This document shows positions 35,309-47,789 of a stretch of DNA of 64,000 bases, piece by piece. Origin of the DNA: Omphiscola glabra (Eukaryota; Mollusca; Gastropoda; Lymnaeidae); NCBI GenBank assembly GCA_964017045.1, contig OZ024808.1, positions 16,615,784 through 16,679,783 of the forward strand, given 5' to 3'. The first letter of the stretch is position 1. The number at the start of each line of letters is the position of its first letter. The notes below the pieces were generated by a model. That model searched no databases, was not told the DNA's origin, and was given only the letters and a program-made list of their open reading frames with translations. The position numbers and the translations under genes were made by a program.

Positions 35309-36699
35309 TATAATGTTCTTTATTTAGTACGCCGAAACCTTCATGATGTATGTAGTTTCTTTGCAATACGTCAATTAAATTGTACACCTGAATTATGTAA
35401 GGAATTACTTTGTTAGTATTTTAATCTGTCAAGTGTTCACGTTTGTCAACTTTTGGAACATGGGACTCGTCAGTTTCGTGCGCTATTTATGCGTTCCCGC
35501 CCCATCAGCAGACAAAAAAACATAAAATGCAATCAGCGCTGTTTTTATTTTATTTTATTTCATTTCTTTTAAATTTGATTTTTTTATTGACCGTGTTGTT
35601 TCAGAACAATGTAAACTTTTGACCTACTAAATTTTATTTCAACACACATCCCCCACACACACACGCCCCGGCCGATCATACAGTTCCAGATTAACCTAAA
35701 GGCTAATGCGGCGCCGTTTTCGGGGAGTTGGTTTGATTGATCCGTTAAGAAAGGGACTGAGAGCAAATAAGCTTGAGGAACCCAGGAACGGATACATCCA
35801 TCTTTCTATTATTTCAAAAGGGGAAAAATATCCTGAAACTTGAAAGATTTTGAACTAAAACGGGGTTCTGGAACGGGGGTCTTAAACGGGGGGTTTTTGA
35901 AGGGGATTTTGAACCTGGCTCTGGAACGGGGGTCTGGAACGAGGTTCTTGAACGGGAGTCTGGAACGGGGGTCTTGAACGAGGTTCTTGAAAGGGAGTCT
36001 GAAACGCTTTAAGTTCGAAATCAAAGTTCAATCTGAAAAACAAGAACTTCACAGAATTAGGTTTCTTGGTAGTTAATGAGTTGCAGAGAGATGGTGGAAG
36101 AGAGGAGGCACGCTGCGGAGGTTGTTTGTTTTTTTTTTGACTTAAGAACCGGATCAAATATTGATCTTGGTGTTGTTACTAATTACCCCTAGGCTAAACG
36201 AAGCCATCGAACGTTTTATGTATATAGTAGAGTTCGTTACACCGAGCCATTGTCCGTGCTTTGATCTAAAAACACACAACGCAGAAAAAGCAAACATTGG
36301 TGAAACATAACAAATTACACGAGCGCGTTTCTACTAATTGCTTTTCGTTTGCTTTGTTCTCGTATACCGATAACATTATCTTATTTTTCACTGCCTGTTC
36401 GAAATTTAAGAATTGCATTTTTTTTTTTTACAATTTTATTAAATAAATCGGTTTGGTTTTCAATCTTGAAATTTTGTAGACAATTGATTAGGGTCTATGT
36501 TTTTTTTTTTTTTTGTTGAGGGGTGGGGGGAGGGGGTCATAAAATTATATTTTACTCATCACCGGTTTGAGTTTAAATTTTAAACGCTTATTCACAAACT
36601 TAAAATGGCAAGGATTTTTGCATAGACAGAGAGTCCCAAACCAGAATCGGCAACGGCGCCCTGACTCGAAAATTGTGGGAACGTCATCATTACTTGTCG
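35309..36699. other. Non-genic stretch with a 13-bp degenerate repeat
   Basis: A degenerate ~13-bp repeat (ctggaacgggggt, cttgaacgaggtt) occupies about 35865-36005. T runs lie near 36419-36430 and 36498-36514, followed by a G-rich patch. No gene or element is recognised. Confidence 0.65.
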
Positions 36700-37636
36700 T
36701 TGTTCTACTGTTGACTTGTCATAGTTCTACTGTTGACTTGTCGTTGTTCTACTGTTGACTTGTCATTGTTCTACTGTTGACTTGTCGTTGTTCTACTGTT
36801 GACTTGTCGTTGTTCTACTGTTGACTTGTCGTTGTTCTACTGTTGACTTGTCATAGTTCTACTGTTGACTTGTCGTTGTCTTACTGTTGACTTGTCATTG
36901 TTCTACTGTTGACTTGTCGTTGTTCTACTGTTGACTTGTCATAGTTCTACTGTTGACTTGTCGTTGTTCTACTGTTGACTTGTCATTGTTCTACTGTTGA
37001 CTTGTCGTTGTTCTACTGTTGACTTGTCGTTGTTCTACTGTTGACTTGTCGTTGTTCTACTGTTGACTTGTCATAGTTCTACTGTTGACTTGTCGTTGTC
37101 TTACTGTTGACTTGTCATTGTTCTACTGTTGACTTGTCGTTGTTCTACTGTTGACTTGTCATAGTTCTACTGTTGACTTGTCGTTGTTCTACTGTTGACT
37201 TGTCGTTGTTCTACTGTTGACTTGTCATTGTCTTACTGTTGACTTGTCATTGTTCTACTGTTGACTTGTCATTGTTCTACTGTTGACTTGTCGTTGTTCT
37301 ACTGTTGAATTGTCGTTGTTCTACTGTTGACCTGTCATAGTTCTACTGTTGACTTGTCGTTGTTCTACTGTTGACTTGTCGTTGTTCTACTGTTGACTTG
37401 TCGTTGTTCTACTGTTGACTTGTCATAGTTCTACTGTTGACTTGTCGTTGTTCTACTGTTGACTTGTCGTTGTTCTACTGTTGACTTGTCATAGTTCTAC
37501 TGTAGACTTGTCGTTGTTCTACTGTTGACTTGTCGTTGTTCTACTGTTGACTTGTCGTTGTTCTACTGTTGACTTGTCATAGTTCTACTGTTGACTTGTC
37601 GTTGTTCTACTGTTGACTTGTCGTTGTTCTACTGTG
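36700..37636. repeat. 22-bp minisatellite, about 43 units
   Basis: Units of gttgacttgtcgttgttcta plus ct, with three main variants (tcgttgttc, tcattgttc, tcatagttc) in a recurring order that suggests higher-order repeats of several units. Very uniform. The right end abuts the hairpin motif at 37650-37697. Confidence 0.97.
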
Positions 37637-38089
37637 GACTTATTTTTATAGGAGCCATAATGATCAATAAATTGATCGTGGGGCCTTAATATATAGAAGA
37701 AGAAGAAGAAGAAAAAATCCATCATAAAAAAGTGAGTTTGGGGAGGGGGTGGGGGTTTCACTCGCACCGGTTGACACCAACCCTAGCTACGCCACTGTGC
37801 TAGAGAAACACTTTAGATGTCTTGTGTTTGAATCGTTGTAACTTTAAAATATCGTTGGTAAATTATGTATTTAAAAATGTGCCGAACATGAATTTGTACA
37901 AAGTAATATTAAACAGATAACCAAAGATCCCAGTGGGCCCAATAATGTATTTTAATAAAAACATCTGGAGAAAAATATCATCAAAATACAAAACTTAAAA
38001 CAGATAGGAAGGGAAATATAATTTTGTTGCAGATGCATTTGGTTTGATATCCCTCTATCCCCGCCATCACGATGAAAACTTAGAATGAT
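37637..38089. other. Hairpin motif, MITE end and non-genic sequence
   Basis: At 37650-37697 is the inverted relative of the 29648-29690 motif, with a perfect 7-bp stem gatcaat/attgatc around two A, followed by (AAG)n. At about 37755-37797 the sequence caccggttgacaccaaccct with ctagctacgccactg resembles the terminal region of a hAT MITE. No gene. Confidence 0.6.
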
Positions 38090-38720
38090 TCCCCATATCA
38101 GTTCTGTGGTCAGGGCATGCTTCTGTCATCTGCGCGCCCTGGGTCAGCTGCGTCCTCAACTCGATAAGAGAACAGCCAATGCCGTAGTGGTAACTCTAAT
38201 CCTGTCAAGATTAGATTACTGTAACAGTTGTTTGTGGGGTTTAACCTAAGAACTAAATTCAGAGAATCCAGAAGGTATAAATACTGCAGCACGCATTGTA
38301 TCGCGGTTAAAGAAATCTGACCACATCACCACAGTTCTTAGAGATCTCCATTGTCTTCCTGTGTGGGATCGCATGGACCACAAAATTTTGTCCCTGGCGA
38401 TAGCTGTTAGAAGGCTTTGCAACGGAATATCTGAAAGAACTGATTTAAAAACACATATTCTTAAAGAACCTGCGGTCTTCAACACAGTCTTACTGAGAGT
38501 TTCTAGTGTGGATGGACACAGAAAAAAAGTCATACGGACTAAGCTCATTTGAAGCCAATATTATGGAACAGTTTGCCTCAATATCTGATGAAAAATCATT
38601 TAAGAAACATTTAAAGACGTTTTTCTTTAAATAGATTTAAGGACATCAGAGTGCTGTGAGCATGCTAAAGTAGCATGGATACAAGCGCTTTATAAATATT
38701 CAATAAATTAATCAATTAAT
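38090..38720 (+). pseudogene. CR1/L2-like LINE, 3' end of reverse transcriptase ORF, decayed
   Basis: Translation across frames gives SSVVRACFCHLRALGQ, LILSRLDYCNSCLWGLT, AARIVSRLKKSDHITTVLR and DLHWLPVWDRMDHKIL, the conserved C-terminal region of CR1/L2-group reverse transcriptases (SRLDYCNS and LHWLPV motifs). There are stops and frameshifts at about 38248 and 38550. It ends with a short AATCAATTAATCA tail, as in that group. Only the last ~600 bp are present, consistent with 5' truncation on insertion. Confidence 0.85.
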
Positions 38721-40639
38721 CAGATTCAGCAGATTGTATTGTAATGGGCTCCATCCTAAAGGAAACAAAACTAACTGCGGCAACACAAACAGGACCACGG
38801 TATTTAGTGACGCAAGTTAAACCACGGAAGCTCGAGTAGTCAATTGCCAAGTCAAAAGGCTGCTTATAACGTTTGTGCATTACCAAACCATTGGTTAGTT
38901 CTCCTGTTCCCATCTACCAGAGATTCTTTAAAACTTTTCATAAAATTAAGATTTAAAATTTAAAAAAAAATGTTTAAAAGATTCAGGGGAAAAAGTTGTC
39001 AAAAAGCGTAAAGAACAAAAACAAAAAACTAATAGGAGTTATAAAATAAAATCTTATTATATCTTTCCTTAGTAAAAAGTTGCAATTTAATGTGAGACGC
39101 CACCTATATTTTTGACATTAACTAGCCTGGAATCTACTTTATGTCAATAGGAGTCGATGAATGCTGAAAATGGTTTGACATCAAGAGGTTTTTGCGGCGC
39201 CGCGCTAAAAATAAGAACCGCTGCTCTATTACATTAAATACACCAAAATAACGACCAATGGCTTCCATAACTCACAAGTAACCAATTTTTATTGGGGTGT
39301 CATGGGTACTAAACTAGGCAAAAGAAATAGGTTAATTGTATTTTCAAAATTTTTTTATAATACAAATCTGTATATTGGGTCAGTTTCTTTATTGCATATA
39401 ATTTGGTGAGACAACGGCACCTATAGCTTAAAGATTCAGTTTCATGGATAGGAAAATGCCTTAAGGTTACCATAAATAATTATACACTAGATATGTATGT
39501 ATGGATGTAACGCTGTCGTCAATTGGCGTGCAAAATAAACAATATTCCCAGAAGTTAGCAATAATTTGGATTCTTATAATGTACCTTAGTTAAATACATG
39601 TTTTTTTTGTTTTTTTTTTAAGTAACTTAAGTAGGTGGCAAGTCCATGCAATGCCACCACCATTGTTTTGATGATTTGGTAGCGAGGCTAAGAATTCCCT
39701 TTTCATTTATTTTATCTGGGGATTTTTGTGTCTTTTTTCTTGTTTCCTCAAATTAATTATTAGTGTATTTTTAAATATCATCGTTGTAAGTCCCGCAATT
39801 TTGGTTTTTTTGGTGGGTTTATTTATAAATGAGATATCATCTAGAAATATTTTATAAATTGAATTAAGAGATCTATTTATACACTAAGGCTTAACTGGGT
39901 AAAAAGCTTTTTGTTTTTTACACCGGGTGCAAGTATTTTGAGAAAATATCCCGGTGGGTCCAAGAGTTACATACAAAGAGTTAGCTTCTCATTTTCTATA
40001 ATATATGCTGGCTTCTAAATAGTCCTACGCCTTGCCTACCGGCCTTTAAACTTAAGTCCTAAAGACAGTCCTACACGAAGTCTTACGCCATACCCGTGGC
40101 TCTTTATTGATTAATAAAATGGTTACCTCCCCCCAAAGACAACCAAAATCATCCCGAAAGCTTTCTGTGTAACAGCATTTTTACTTTCACTCAGTACTAT
40201 TAATATAAAACATGTGGAGTTGGGGAGGGACCGGTAGTGAAGAGGAAGCAGAACAAACCAGAAACTAAATATATATTAGAAATTTTAAAAATTCATTGTC
40301 ATTTTAAAACCTTCGCGTATCATTCACAAAAGTAATTCTCGAAATTCTCAGATTACTTTTAGACTTTAAATGGCATCCATCGTGGTGAAATATATAATGA
40401 AGGGAAGCCGTAGTTTACTCTAGAAAAAGTGTGGAGAGCCAAGTGATGTGGGCAAAATCCGACATGCTGAAACGTTTAATGTCGCCCGCCTAAACTTCCA
40501 GAAAGTGGATTAGTGTTTTCATCAAATATACAAATGGTGAATTGTAAAAAGACTTTGAAAACTGATAGTCCAACCGTGAAATGTTGTCTGGCTACAATGT
40601 TATTAGTAATAATAACAGCAAAATGAACACTGTCCCCTA
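38721..40639. other. Non-genic AT-rich stretch
   Basis: No gene, transposon or array is recognised in about 1.9 kb. T homopolymers occur near 39601-39620. Short open frames have no recognisable motifs. Confidence 0.6.
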
Positions 40640-41420
40640 TAACAGTCATTATACGGTCCCTCATCACAATCACTACACTGTCCCCATCACAATCACTACA
40701 CTGTCCCCATCACAATCACTACACTGTCCCCATCACAATCACTACACTGTCCCCATCACAGTCACTACACTGTCCCCATCACAGTCACTATTCGATTACC
40801 CATCACAGTCACTACACGATCACCCATCACAGTCACTACACGATCACCCATCACAGTCACTACACGATCACCCATCACAGTCACTACACGATCACCCATC
40901 ACAGTCACTACACGATGACCCATCACAGTCACTACACGATGACCCATCACAGTCACCACACGATCACCCATCACAGTCACCACACGATCACCCATCACAG
41001 TCACCACACGATCACCCATCACAGTCACTACACGATCAACAATAACAGTCATTACACGATCACCCATCACAGTCACTACACGATCACCCATCACATTCAC
41101 TGCACGATCACCCATCACATTCACTACACGATCACCCATCACAGTCACTACACGATCACCCATCACATTCACTACACGATCACCCATCACAGTCACCACA
41201 CGATGACCCATCACAGTCACCACACGATCACCCATCACATTCACTACACGATCTACCATCACCGTCACTACACTGTCACCCATCACAGTGATTATACTGT
41301 CCCCATCACAATCACTATACTGTCCCCCATCACAGTCACCACACTGTCCCCATCACAGAGACCACACTGCCCCCATCACAGTCATTACACTGTCCCCTAT
41401 TACGGTCACTACACGGTCAC
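40640..41420. repeat. 24-bp minisatellite, about 32 units
   Basis: Units of catcacagtcactacacgat plus cacc; the left and right flanks are a related form (catcacaatcactacactgt plus ccc, 23-24 bp), and the centre alternates cactac/caccac and acagtc/acattc. Frames on both strands are open because the period is divisible by three. Confidence 0.95.
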
Positions 41421-41937
41421 GTGATAAGTTGGGCACCCATAAGTCTTATGCCCGCGTGAGTAGAAATTAATTGCTCTTTCCACATCACAACTTTTAAACC
41501 TTAAATATCCACCCCCCCCCCCCCCCGGCAGTCGCAGCGATTGCAGGGCTGTCTCGACGTCTGCTTGGCCCTCACCAAATACTTTTATTATACTGTCTAC
41601 TTTATTGTCTACAGGCTGTGACTAGTTAGCACCAACGTAGCATTTAACGAGTGTAATTTACACGACCTCATTGTTATCAGACTCGTTGTTTGCTCTGTGA
41701 AACAAAACTGTAAACCATAAACTATTCGGTAACGTCGAACAACAATTTATAAAAACTTTTAATTTGTTTTTTTTAAAGGAAACTATGGGCGTGGTTTAGA
41801 GTTTTATTTTCTTCATGTTTTTTTTTAAAAATGTACATAGAGCACCTGGCTGGGGTTATTCAAACAAAACGAAAAGGAATCAATTGAAACTATGTTTAAT
41901 GTATTGACTGGCGTATCCGGAAATTTGTACGAAAGAC
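41421..41937. other. Non-genic stretch
   Basis: A C run lies at about 41512-41526; otherwise AT-rich. No gene or element recognised. Confidence 0.6.
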
Positions 41938-42300
41938 ATTTGCTATAAGAAAACTTATCTTAAGGAAACTTGTTTAAAAGAATATTTTTTGAAGGAAATT
42001 TGTACGAAAGACATTTGCTATAAGAAAACTTATCTGAAAGAAACTTGTTTGAAAGAATATTTTTTGAAGGAAGCTTGTTTGAAAGAAACTTGTTTGAAAG
42101 AATATTTTTTGAAGGAAACTTGTTTGATGAAACTTGTTTGAAAGAATATTTTTTGAAGGAAACTTGTTTGAAAGAATATTTTTTTAAGGAAACTTGTTTG
42201 AAAGAAACTTGTTTGAAAGAATATTTTTTGAAGGAAACATGTTTGAAAGAATATTTTTTTAAGGAAACTTGTTTGATGAAACTTGTTTGAAAGAAGATTG
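41938..42300. repeat. ~30-bp minisatellite, AT-rich
   Basis: Units of gaaagaatattttttgaagg followed by aaacttgttt, with shorter interspersed units (gaaagaaacttgttt, gatgaaacttgtttg). The array is irregular, as if assembled from two alternating sub-units of about 15 bp. Confidence 0.9.
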
Positions 42301-42375
42301 TTTGAGTGTAATATTTTTTCGAAATTAAACTTATAAAACCGAGATATTTTTTTCCAATTGTTATAAAAAGAATTT

Positions 42376-42771
42376 GAATGGACTACGATTAGTCGATTGT
42401 TTTGTCACGTGATACGTGTAAAAACAAGTAATACTTCCGGGAGGCTGTCTGCAACACACTAGTCGCTCACAAATTTTTCTTCAAACAACTTTCTTCCTTT
42501 AATCATAACTGAATTATAATTATTGTCACATTTAATGAATGTCATTTAAAGAAACGCGTGTATTCAAGAATATTTTGAAAAGTAAAATTTTTAATTAACA
42601 CTGGGGAAGCGCTGATGGAGAAAAACATTTTGCTTTAGAATTAATGCTAATGGCAATGGCTGATCAGCTGTTTATCTGTTGTTATGTGTTGTTATGTGTA
42701 GCAGAAAGCCTACCAATGGCTGGTACGTATCACGTGACAAAACAAGGAAGTGACTCATCGTAGTCCATTGA
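42376..42771. mobile_element. Inverted-repeat element (MITE-like), ~395 bp
   Basis: Long imperfect inverted repeats of about 45 bp: the left reads gaatggactacgat...gttttgtcacgtgatacgt (42376-42417) and the right reads acgtatcacgtgacaaaac...atcgtagtccattg (42725-42771). The interior is AT-rich and non-coding. The structure fits a non-autonomous DNA transposon. I could not define a target duplication, so the superfamily is open. Confidence 0.72.
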
Positions 42772-45480
42772 AGATTCGGGTGAAAAAATGAGTGGAAATG
42801 TAAACTTTTTTTTTTTTTTTCTTTTCCCACAACATTTCATTCCTCAAAAAAGAATTCAGTTCCGGTAGCCATTGCCAAGCTATCGTGGAACATTACATTT
42901 ACTAAGTATATGAAAGAAAATGTATCTACTACATTTTAGTTGTCAGGGCATACGATCATTTCTTCTTTTTTCTTTAGAATTTTAAAGCTTTTTTGTTTGT
43001 TTGTTTTTTTTTATAGAGAAAAGAAAATAGTTTGACACTCTTTGGCATGGTATCTATTTGATGACTTTGACTTATGGCCCAGGGTCAGAATCCTGTCCCT
43101 GGGTAACAAGCCTGGGCCTGGGTCAATTATCTAAAACAATTCAACCCTTGACCCATTTTCCGGATTCAGCCTGCAACGTCGAAAATTGCGGACCGCGAGA
43201 TTCCTTATTTATCACGGATATACGTATTCGTTTTTCATTCAATTAACAAATAATCTTTTTTTTTTTTAAAATGATTAGTGAGAGCAATGATAATATTATA
43301 AGATAGAGACCGACCGAAAATAATTTTAAATTTCGGCCGAAACTGATACTAGGCCGAAATTTAAAAATGACTTTCGGCCAAAACCGAAGCCGAAACCAAA
43401 GCTTAACTAGACTTTAGGCCGAAACTGACGCAGAAACCGAAATATTAAATGTTTTGAAATTTGTTCATACATTCTGCATACATCGAAAAATTAAGGGGAA
43501 GATATCAATATTGATATTATTTTTATAAAAATGAGATCATCGCGAATATTGATAAGTAAAATAGTTAATGAATACTTTGGCTTCTACCATTTTAATTTAA
43601 ACGTAATTTGAATTTCTATTAAATGTCTTTTTAAAGTAGTATGGTAAGATCGTTAGAGAAAATGTGGACGAGGTTGGGGAAAAAGGGGGGGGGGTGAAAA
43701 ATTCATGCAAAATAGATCCTTGAGTCAATCTAATGCTTTGTGTTTTCATAACTAGCTGGCAAGATATCGCTGTATTAATATTTAGCCGGGTACCAACACA
43801 TTAGTCTTTCCGTGCTCGTGATGTCATTATTTCGTTCGGCGACCAACCTCCCCCACCCATATTGGTGGGGAAATTATTTTTTTAACCGGGTCCTTTAAAA
43901 TTGTTTTTCCGACGGGTCTTGGCGGAGAATATAAAAAATAATAATGGACATTTTACTATTCCTTAAATTTATTCAATATTATTCACCTTTTGCTCCTTCA
44001 ATGTTGATAAGCGATACAACGCCTGCTGCAGTATTTTGTACATTTTGGGGTCTCTGAATTCTGTTTTTAAGGTTGACTCCACAAATTGCTGTTACAGTAA
44101 TCTAGTCTCAATTGGATTAGAGTGACTGGTACGGCATTAGCAGAGAGTTTATAAAGCCCGTATATATAAATGGGATATTGGTATGCTCATAACAAAGCTG
44201 TCAAAACCCGAGTTAACAGAAATGTATCCAATACAGAGAGTTAGGTTAGAGCAATGATTTAAGGCTTAGCTTTTATATAAATCTTTTAAAAAGTTCAGGA
44301 TGGAAGTGTGTCGGAAGTGGCACTGGAATGTGGGGAGGGGTGGTCTGCCTCGTGCTGCAACTACGCAAATTGGGGGGGGGGGGGGCTGTGAAATGGGTGA
44401 TTAACTGGGTTTTCTTTTTTCTTTTTTTTTAAATTGGGTTATCGAACTTATTTTTTAAAGGGTGAAGTAGTTTTTTTATTATTCTAGAACCACAGACAGT
44501 GGCGTAGGTCGTTTAGTTGTCAACCGGGCCTATATTTTATCGCCTTATCTACCAAACAGACACTGCGGTTATCCGAAAATGTCACCCCTCTATAAAAAAA
44601 AAAAACTACCCGATTTTGAGCCCTTACCACACATGCACTCCTCCTTTCCTACGCAATAGGATAACAATAGCATGAAGTATCACTGTTTTATCACAGTTTT
44701 TCTATCATGTCTATAATTTCTGTTGATCAATATCACATTCCCACCCCCTGGATCCAATTCTGCATACATATACTCATTTCTCATCATCAATATTTAATGG
44801 GATGTGTTGAGTTCCCACGGTCTCTTGTTCAGTAATGCCTCACCCCTCCCCCCCCCTCTCTCTCTGCAACGACATTTTAGAGAACGCCTATAATGACATT
44901 GTAATCGAATAGAAACATGATATTAAGACGAGGGATGTATGATCTAAATAGTTGTGAGGAATCACTGCTGAATAATCGGAGGTTGACACGTTTTTTCGAG
45001 GGATTGATTTTGCAGTCGTAAATTTAGGTGAGGTTGTGTCCCCTACACATTTGATGTTGAATCGTAAATAACGCTAGTAGGATAGAATTGTAATGGGAGC
45101 GCTAGTGGGAGATCGTTGTAAACTGTGTAAGCTTACCCACCGCCCTATGACAATAAAACCCTTCATGATCAGTCGGTCACCAGTAGGTCACTGAGTTCAC
45201 ACAACGGGTCAAAACTTGGATGGGCAGCCATGGGCTCTATGTTCTTTGCAAATCGCAAAGAAATGCACGCAGCGAAATCGCTAATTTTCATTTCACCTAA
45301 CGGTCACGAATTTAACAGTAGCACAGTCATGGCCCTTGTAAACGTTTTTTAAAGACATATTTTACGCTTTCAGTTTAGCTAAAAACTTTACGTTAATGTG
45401 GATCTTGATCGAGACAGCTACGGGTTGTAAGGCAACACCCATCTGTTATCAACTTTATTTCACCGAAGTAAAAAAAAAGT
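42772..45480. other. Non-genic stretch with a cggccgaaa-rich relic
   Basis: At about 43303-43452 there is a run of repeated ttcggccgaaact/aaaccgaagccgaaac phrases starting gaccgaccgaaa, which looks like one end of a decayed DNA transposon. Poly-G runs occur at 43686 and 44371. No coding region is recognised in about 2.7 kb. Confidence 0.5.
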
Positions 45481-45489
45481 AAGCACAGT

Positions 45490-46430
45490 ATTGGTACTGA
45501 TATTTTGTGTAACCATTGCCACTGCTACGTGGTCTTAGCACAGCAATATTTCATGAATTTCTTTCTGCATTTGCAGTTTTCCATACAAAGTGTGTTTGGA
45601 TACAATGGACATTGTGTGCCGTGCAAAAAACATATATATATTTTTTTTCAATTTAATATAGCCTCGGGTGCGCACCTTTATCAAGGAGGTTTGCACAGAG
45701 AATTTTGTCAATCCTTTACATCTCCCAGGCTTTGTCTTCCAGTGCCATGAACTGCAATTAGTGCCCCATGTGGTAGACCATGTTTTTAGAACTCAATCAT
45801 GTGGAGCATAACCCTAAGATGCCCGCATCTATTACTTATTCAATCCACTTAGGATCACACGTGACTGTAACAAACAAGGCAGGCTTGCCATATGTCCTAA
45901 CTACGTCCATAGCATCTAGGTAATTTTTAGCTATATTTCTTGGACTCCATATAAAGGTTGAAGACAATATAACTTTTTTTAGGAAATATTTTAACGTGTA
46001 AATTGTGGTTGTTCATAAATCGGTCAAGGATATCATAGTCTTCATCTCTTATTTATGTTTGATTTTTTTAATACAACAATTTTTCACCAGTCTTTCAATA
46101 GGCATCAACTATGAATTGGTGATTCAGCTTTCCTGCTTTGAGGAACTGGTTAAAGTGTCCATAATAAATAGCAAAATGGCATGAAATCCATTGAAGCTGT
46201 TACACATTTCCTTGACCAACAGACTTTATTAGATCTGTGATCAACCCTGAATCTCCATTAGGGAAAAGGAAATGGTAGCCCATTGGGTCACGGAGTCTAC
46301 TTAAGATGGATATATTTTGTGAATTTCCGCTTGTTCTGTGGCACTATCTGCACTGGGAAAAACGGCATCAATTTTTCCTCTAGCAGTGGCAGCGATAGTT
46401 CCTTTTCTTAAGAACGACATACTATACATT
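45490..46430 (-). pseudogene. Helitron Rep/helicase-like protein, decayed
   Basis: Minus-strand translation across frames gives, in the expected order, DPMGYHFLFPNGDSG (about 46240-46300), QFIVDAY (about 46100), STFIWSPRNIAKNY and YGKPALFVTVTCDPKW (about 45975-45850), KHGLPHG (about 45770) and HGTQCPLYPNTLCMENCKC (about 45625-45560). This matches the Helitron-like N domain and the following rolling-circle nuclease region. Stops and frameshifts are frequent and the HUH motif is degraded. No helicase motifs or Helitron ends were located. Confidence 0.83.
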
Positions 46431-46679
46431 TATATGGTGTCAGTTTTAAGATATTTTTTTTTATTTCGTCTTGTTCATAATCGAGCATCTCAAACCTAAA
46501 TACGTCGCCAATGTAAACTAAATAGCTATGTATATATTGCATCCTTCCGTCTTCGCGAGACGATGGAGTAGCTATATTGTAGTCCTACACCTAGACGAGT
46601 GGCTCACTAGGCCAATCCTGGAATGACAATCTCGTCTGCATTTCACGCAGGAGAATAATGATTCCTGGTTAATTTTGGC

Positions 46680-46965
46680 CTTCCGTGCTGTTCTTTTTCT
46701 TACAAGGGCTTCGTTCCGCACATCTTCTGCCCTTTTTCACTCCTTCGTACACTGCGGTTCGCCAGCTGGTACGTTGTTCGACAATGATCTCCCATTTGTT
46801 GACTTCAATGTTCGCTTCCTTCATGCTCTTTTTTCAAACGTCCATATATCTCAGGCGAGGCCGCCCAATAAGTCTTGTCCCTTCTGTCAACTCTCCATAC
46901 AACAGCATCTTTGGAATACGGCCTTCCTCCATTCTCCTTACATGGCCTAACCAGCGAAATAGCAA
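46680..46965 (-). pseudogene. Non-LTR retrotransposon C-terminal fragment
   Basis: Minus-strand translation near 46960-46850 gives GHVRRMEEGRIPKMLLYGEL and TRLIGRPRLRYMDV, the motif found near the C-terminus of many non-LTR retrotransposon polyproteins. A stop follows and the rest is too decayed to class. It lies between the Helitron relic and the start of duplication copy B. Confidence 0.78.
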
Positions 46966-47185
46966 CCGCTACGTAAATAATCTCTACACCAAATACGCAA
47001 AAAAAATCTATACCTATGACCGCCACACCACCAAAGGCGTTATATTACGGATGCTTTTTGTTTTACAATTTAATGCTACGATTCGACATAATTATTTTTT
47101 AGCATACTAAAAATTATACAACAATTTCAGTTAAGTTGAAAGGTGTGCCACGGTGGGGGGTCCCTTTCCATAAACGTACCGTGTT

Positions 47186-47789
47186 AGTTATGTATTTAAG
47201 ATAGGTTCTTCCACTGCGGTTTAATGTTAAATGATGATGTAAACCTTAAGTATGTGTTATGAACGCCCGCCTTTGGCGCGTGGGGGGGGGGGGTTAGGGG
47301 TTCTAATGGATTAATCACTGGCTTCGGATTAACTCAGTTTAGACCATCCGGCTACCCAGCACCTATTTTATTGCAATGTTCAGCACCGTGTTGTACAGAA
47401 TGCAAACACCAGCGACGCGAAAAATCAATCAGGTGAAAACATTCCAGCGGCACACGCTGCAGCTCATAAAAGACACACAAAAAACTGCCGAAATTGAGGA
47501 GCAAAGCAAAGACACGCCCGAGCAATCACTGCGTCAGTTAACAGGATATCTTGACCAATTTTCGATATGTAAAAAGCACCGTGCGACGCCCAAACACACA
47601 AATGCGTTTGGTGGATTTATTATATTAAAAGTATGGATAACATGCTGGCATTATGTTGGATGAGAGAGTATTTATTAGTATTACTTGAGAGCATTTATTA
47701 GTCTAAACGATACAATTTATAATAAAATGTCTCATAAAAGGTATTTCAAACACCATTATGTCCAGAATTTTAAAATGCGATTCAAAGAG
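47186..47789. repeat. Left end of segmental duplication, copy B
   Basis: The blocks at 47195-47330, 47376-47475 and 47515-47545 match 2010-2130, 2480-2575 and 2590-2625 in copy A, in the same order and orientation. The LINE and the 44-bp satellite that follow in copy A are missing here. A G run occurs at about 47281-47293. No gene. Confidence 0.75.

Noticed and set aside
40581..41424. His/Thr- and Val/Met/Asp-rich open frames on both strands
   Set aside because: Translation of the 24-bp array, open only because of its period.
45505..45750. 81-codon plus-strand open frame
   Set aside because: It is the shadow of the minus-strand Helitron relic.
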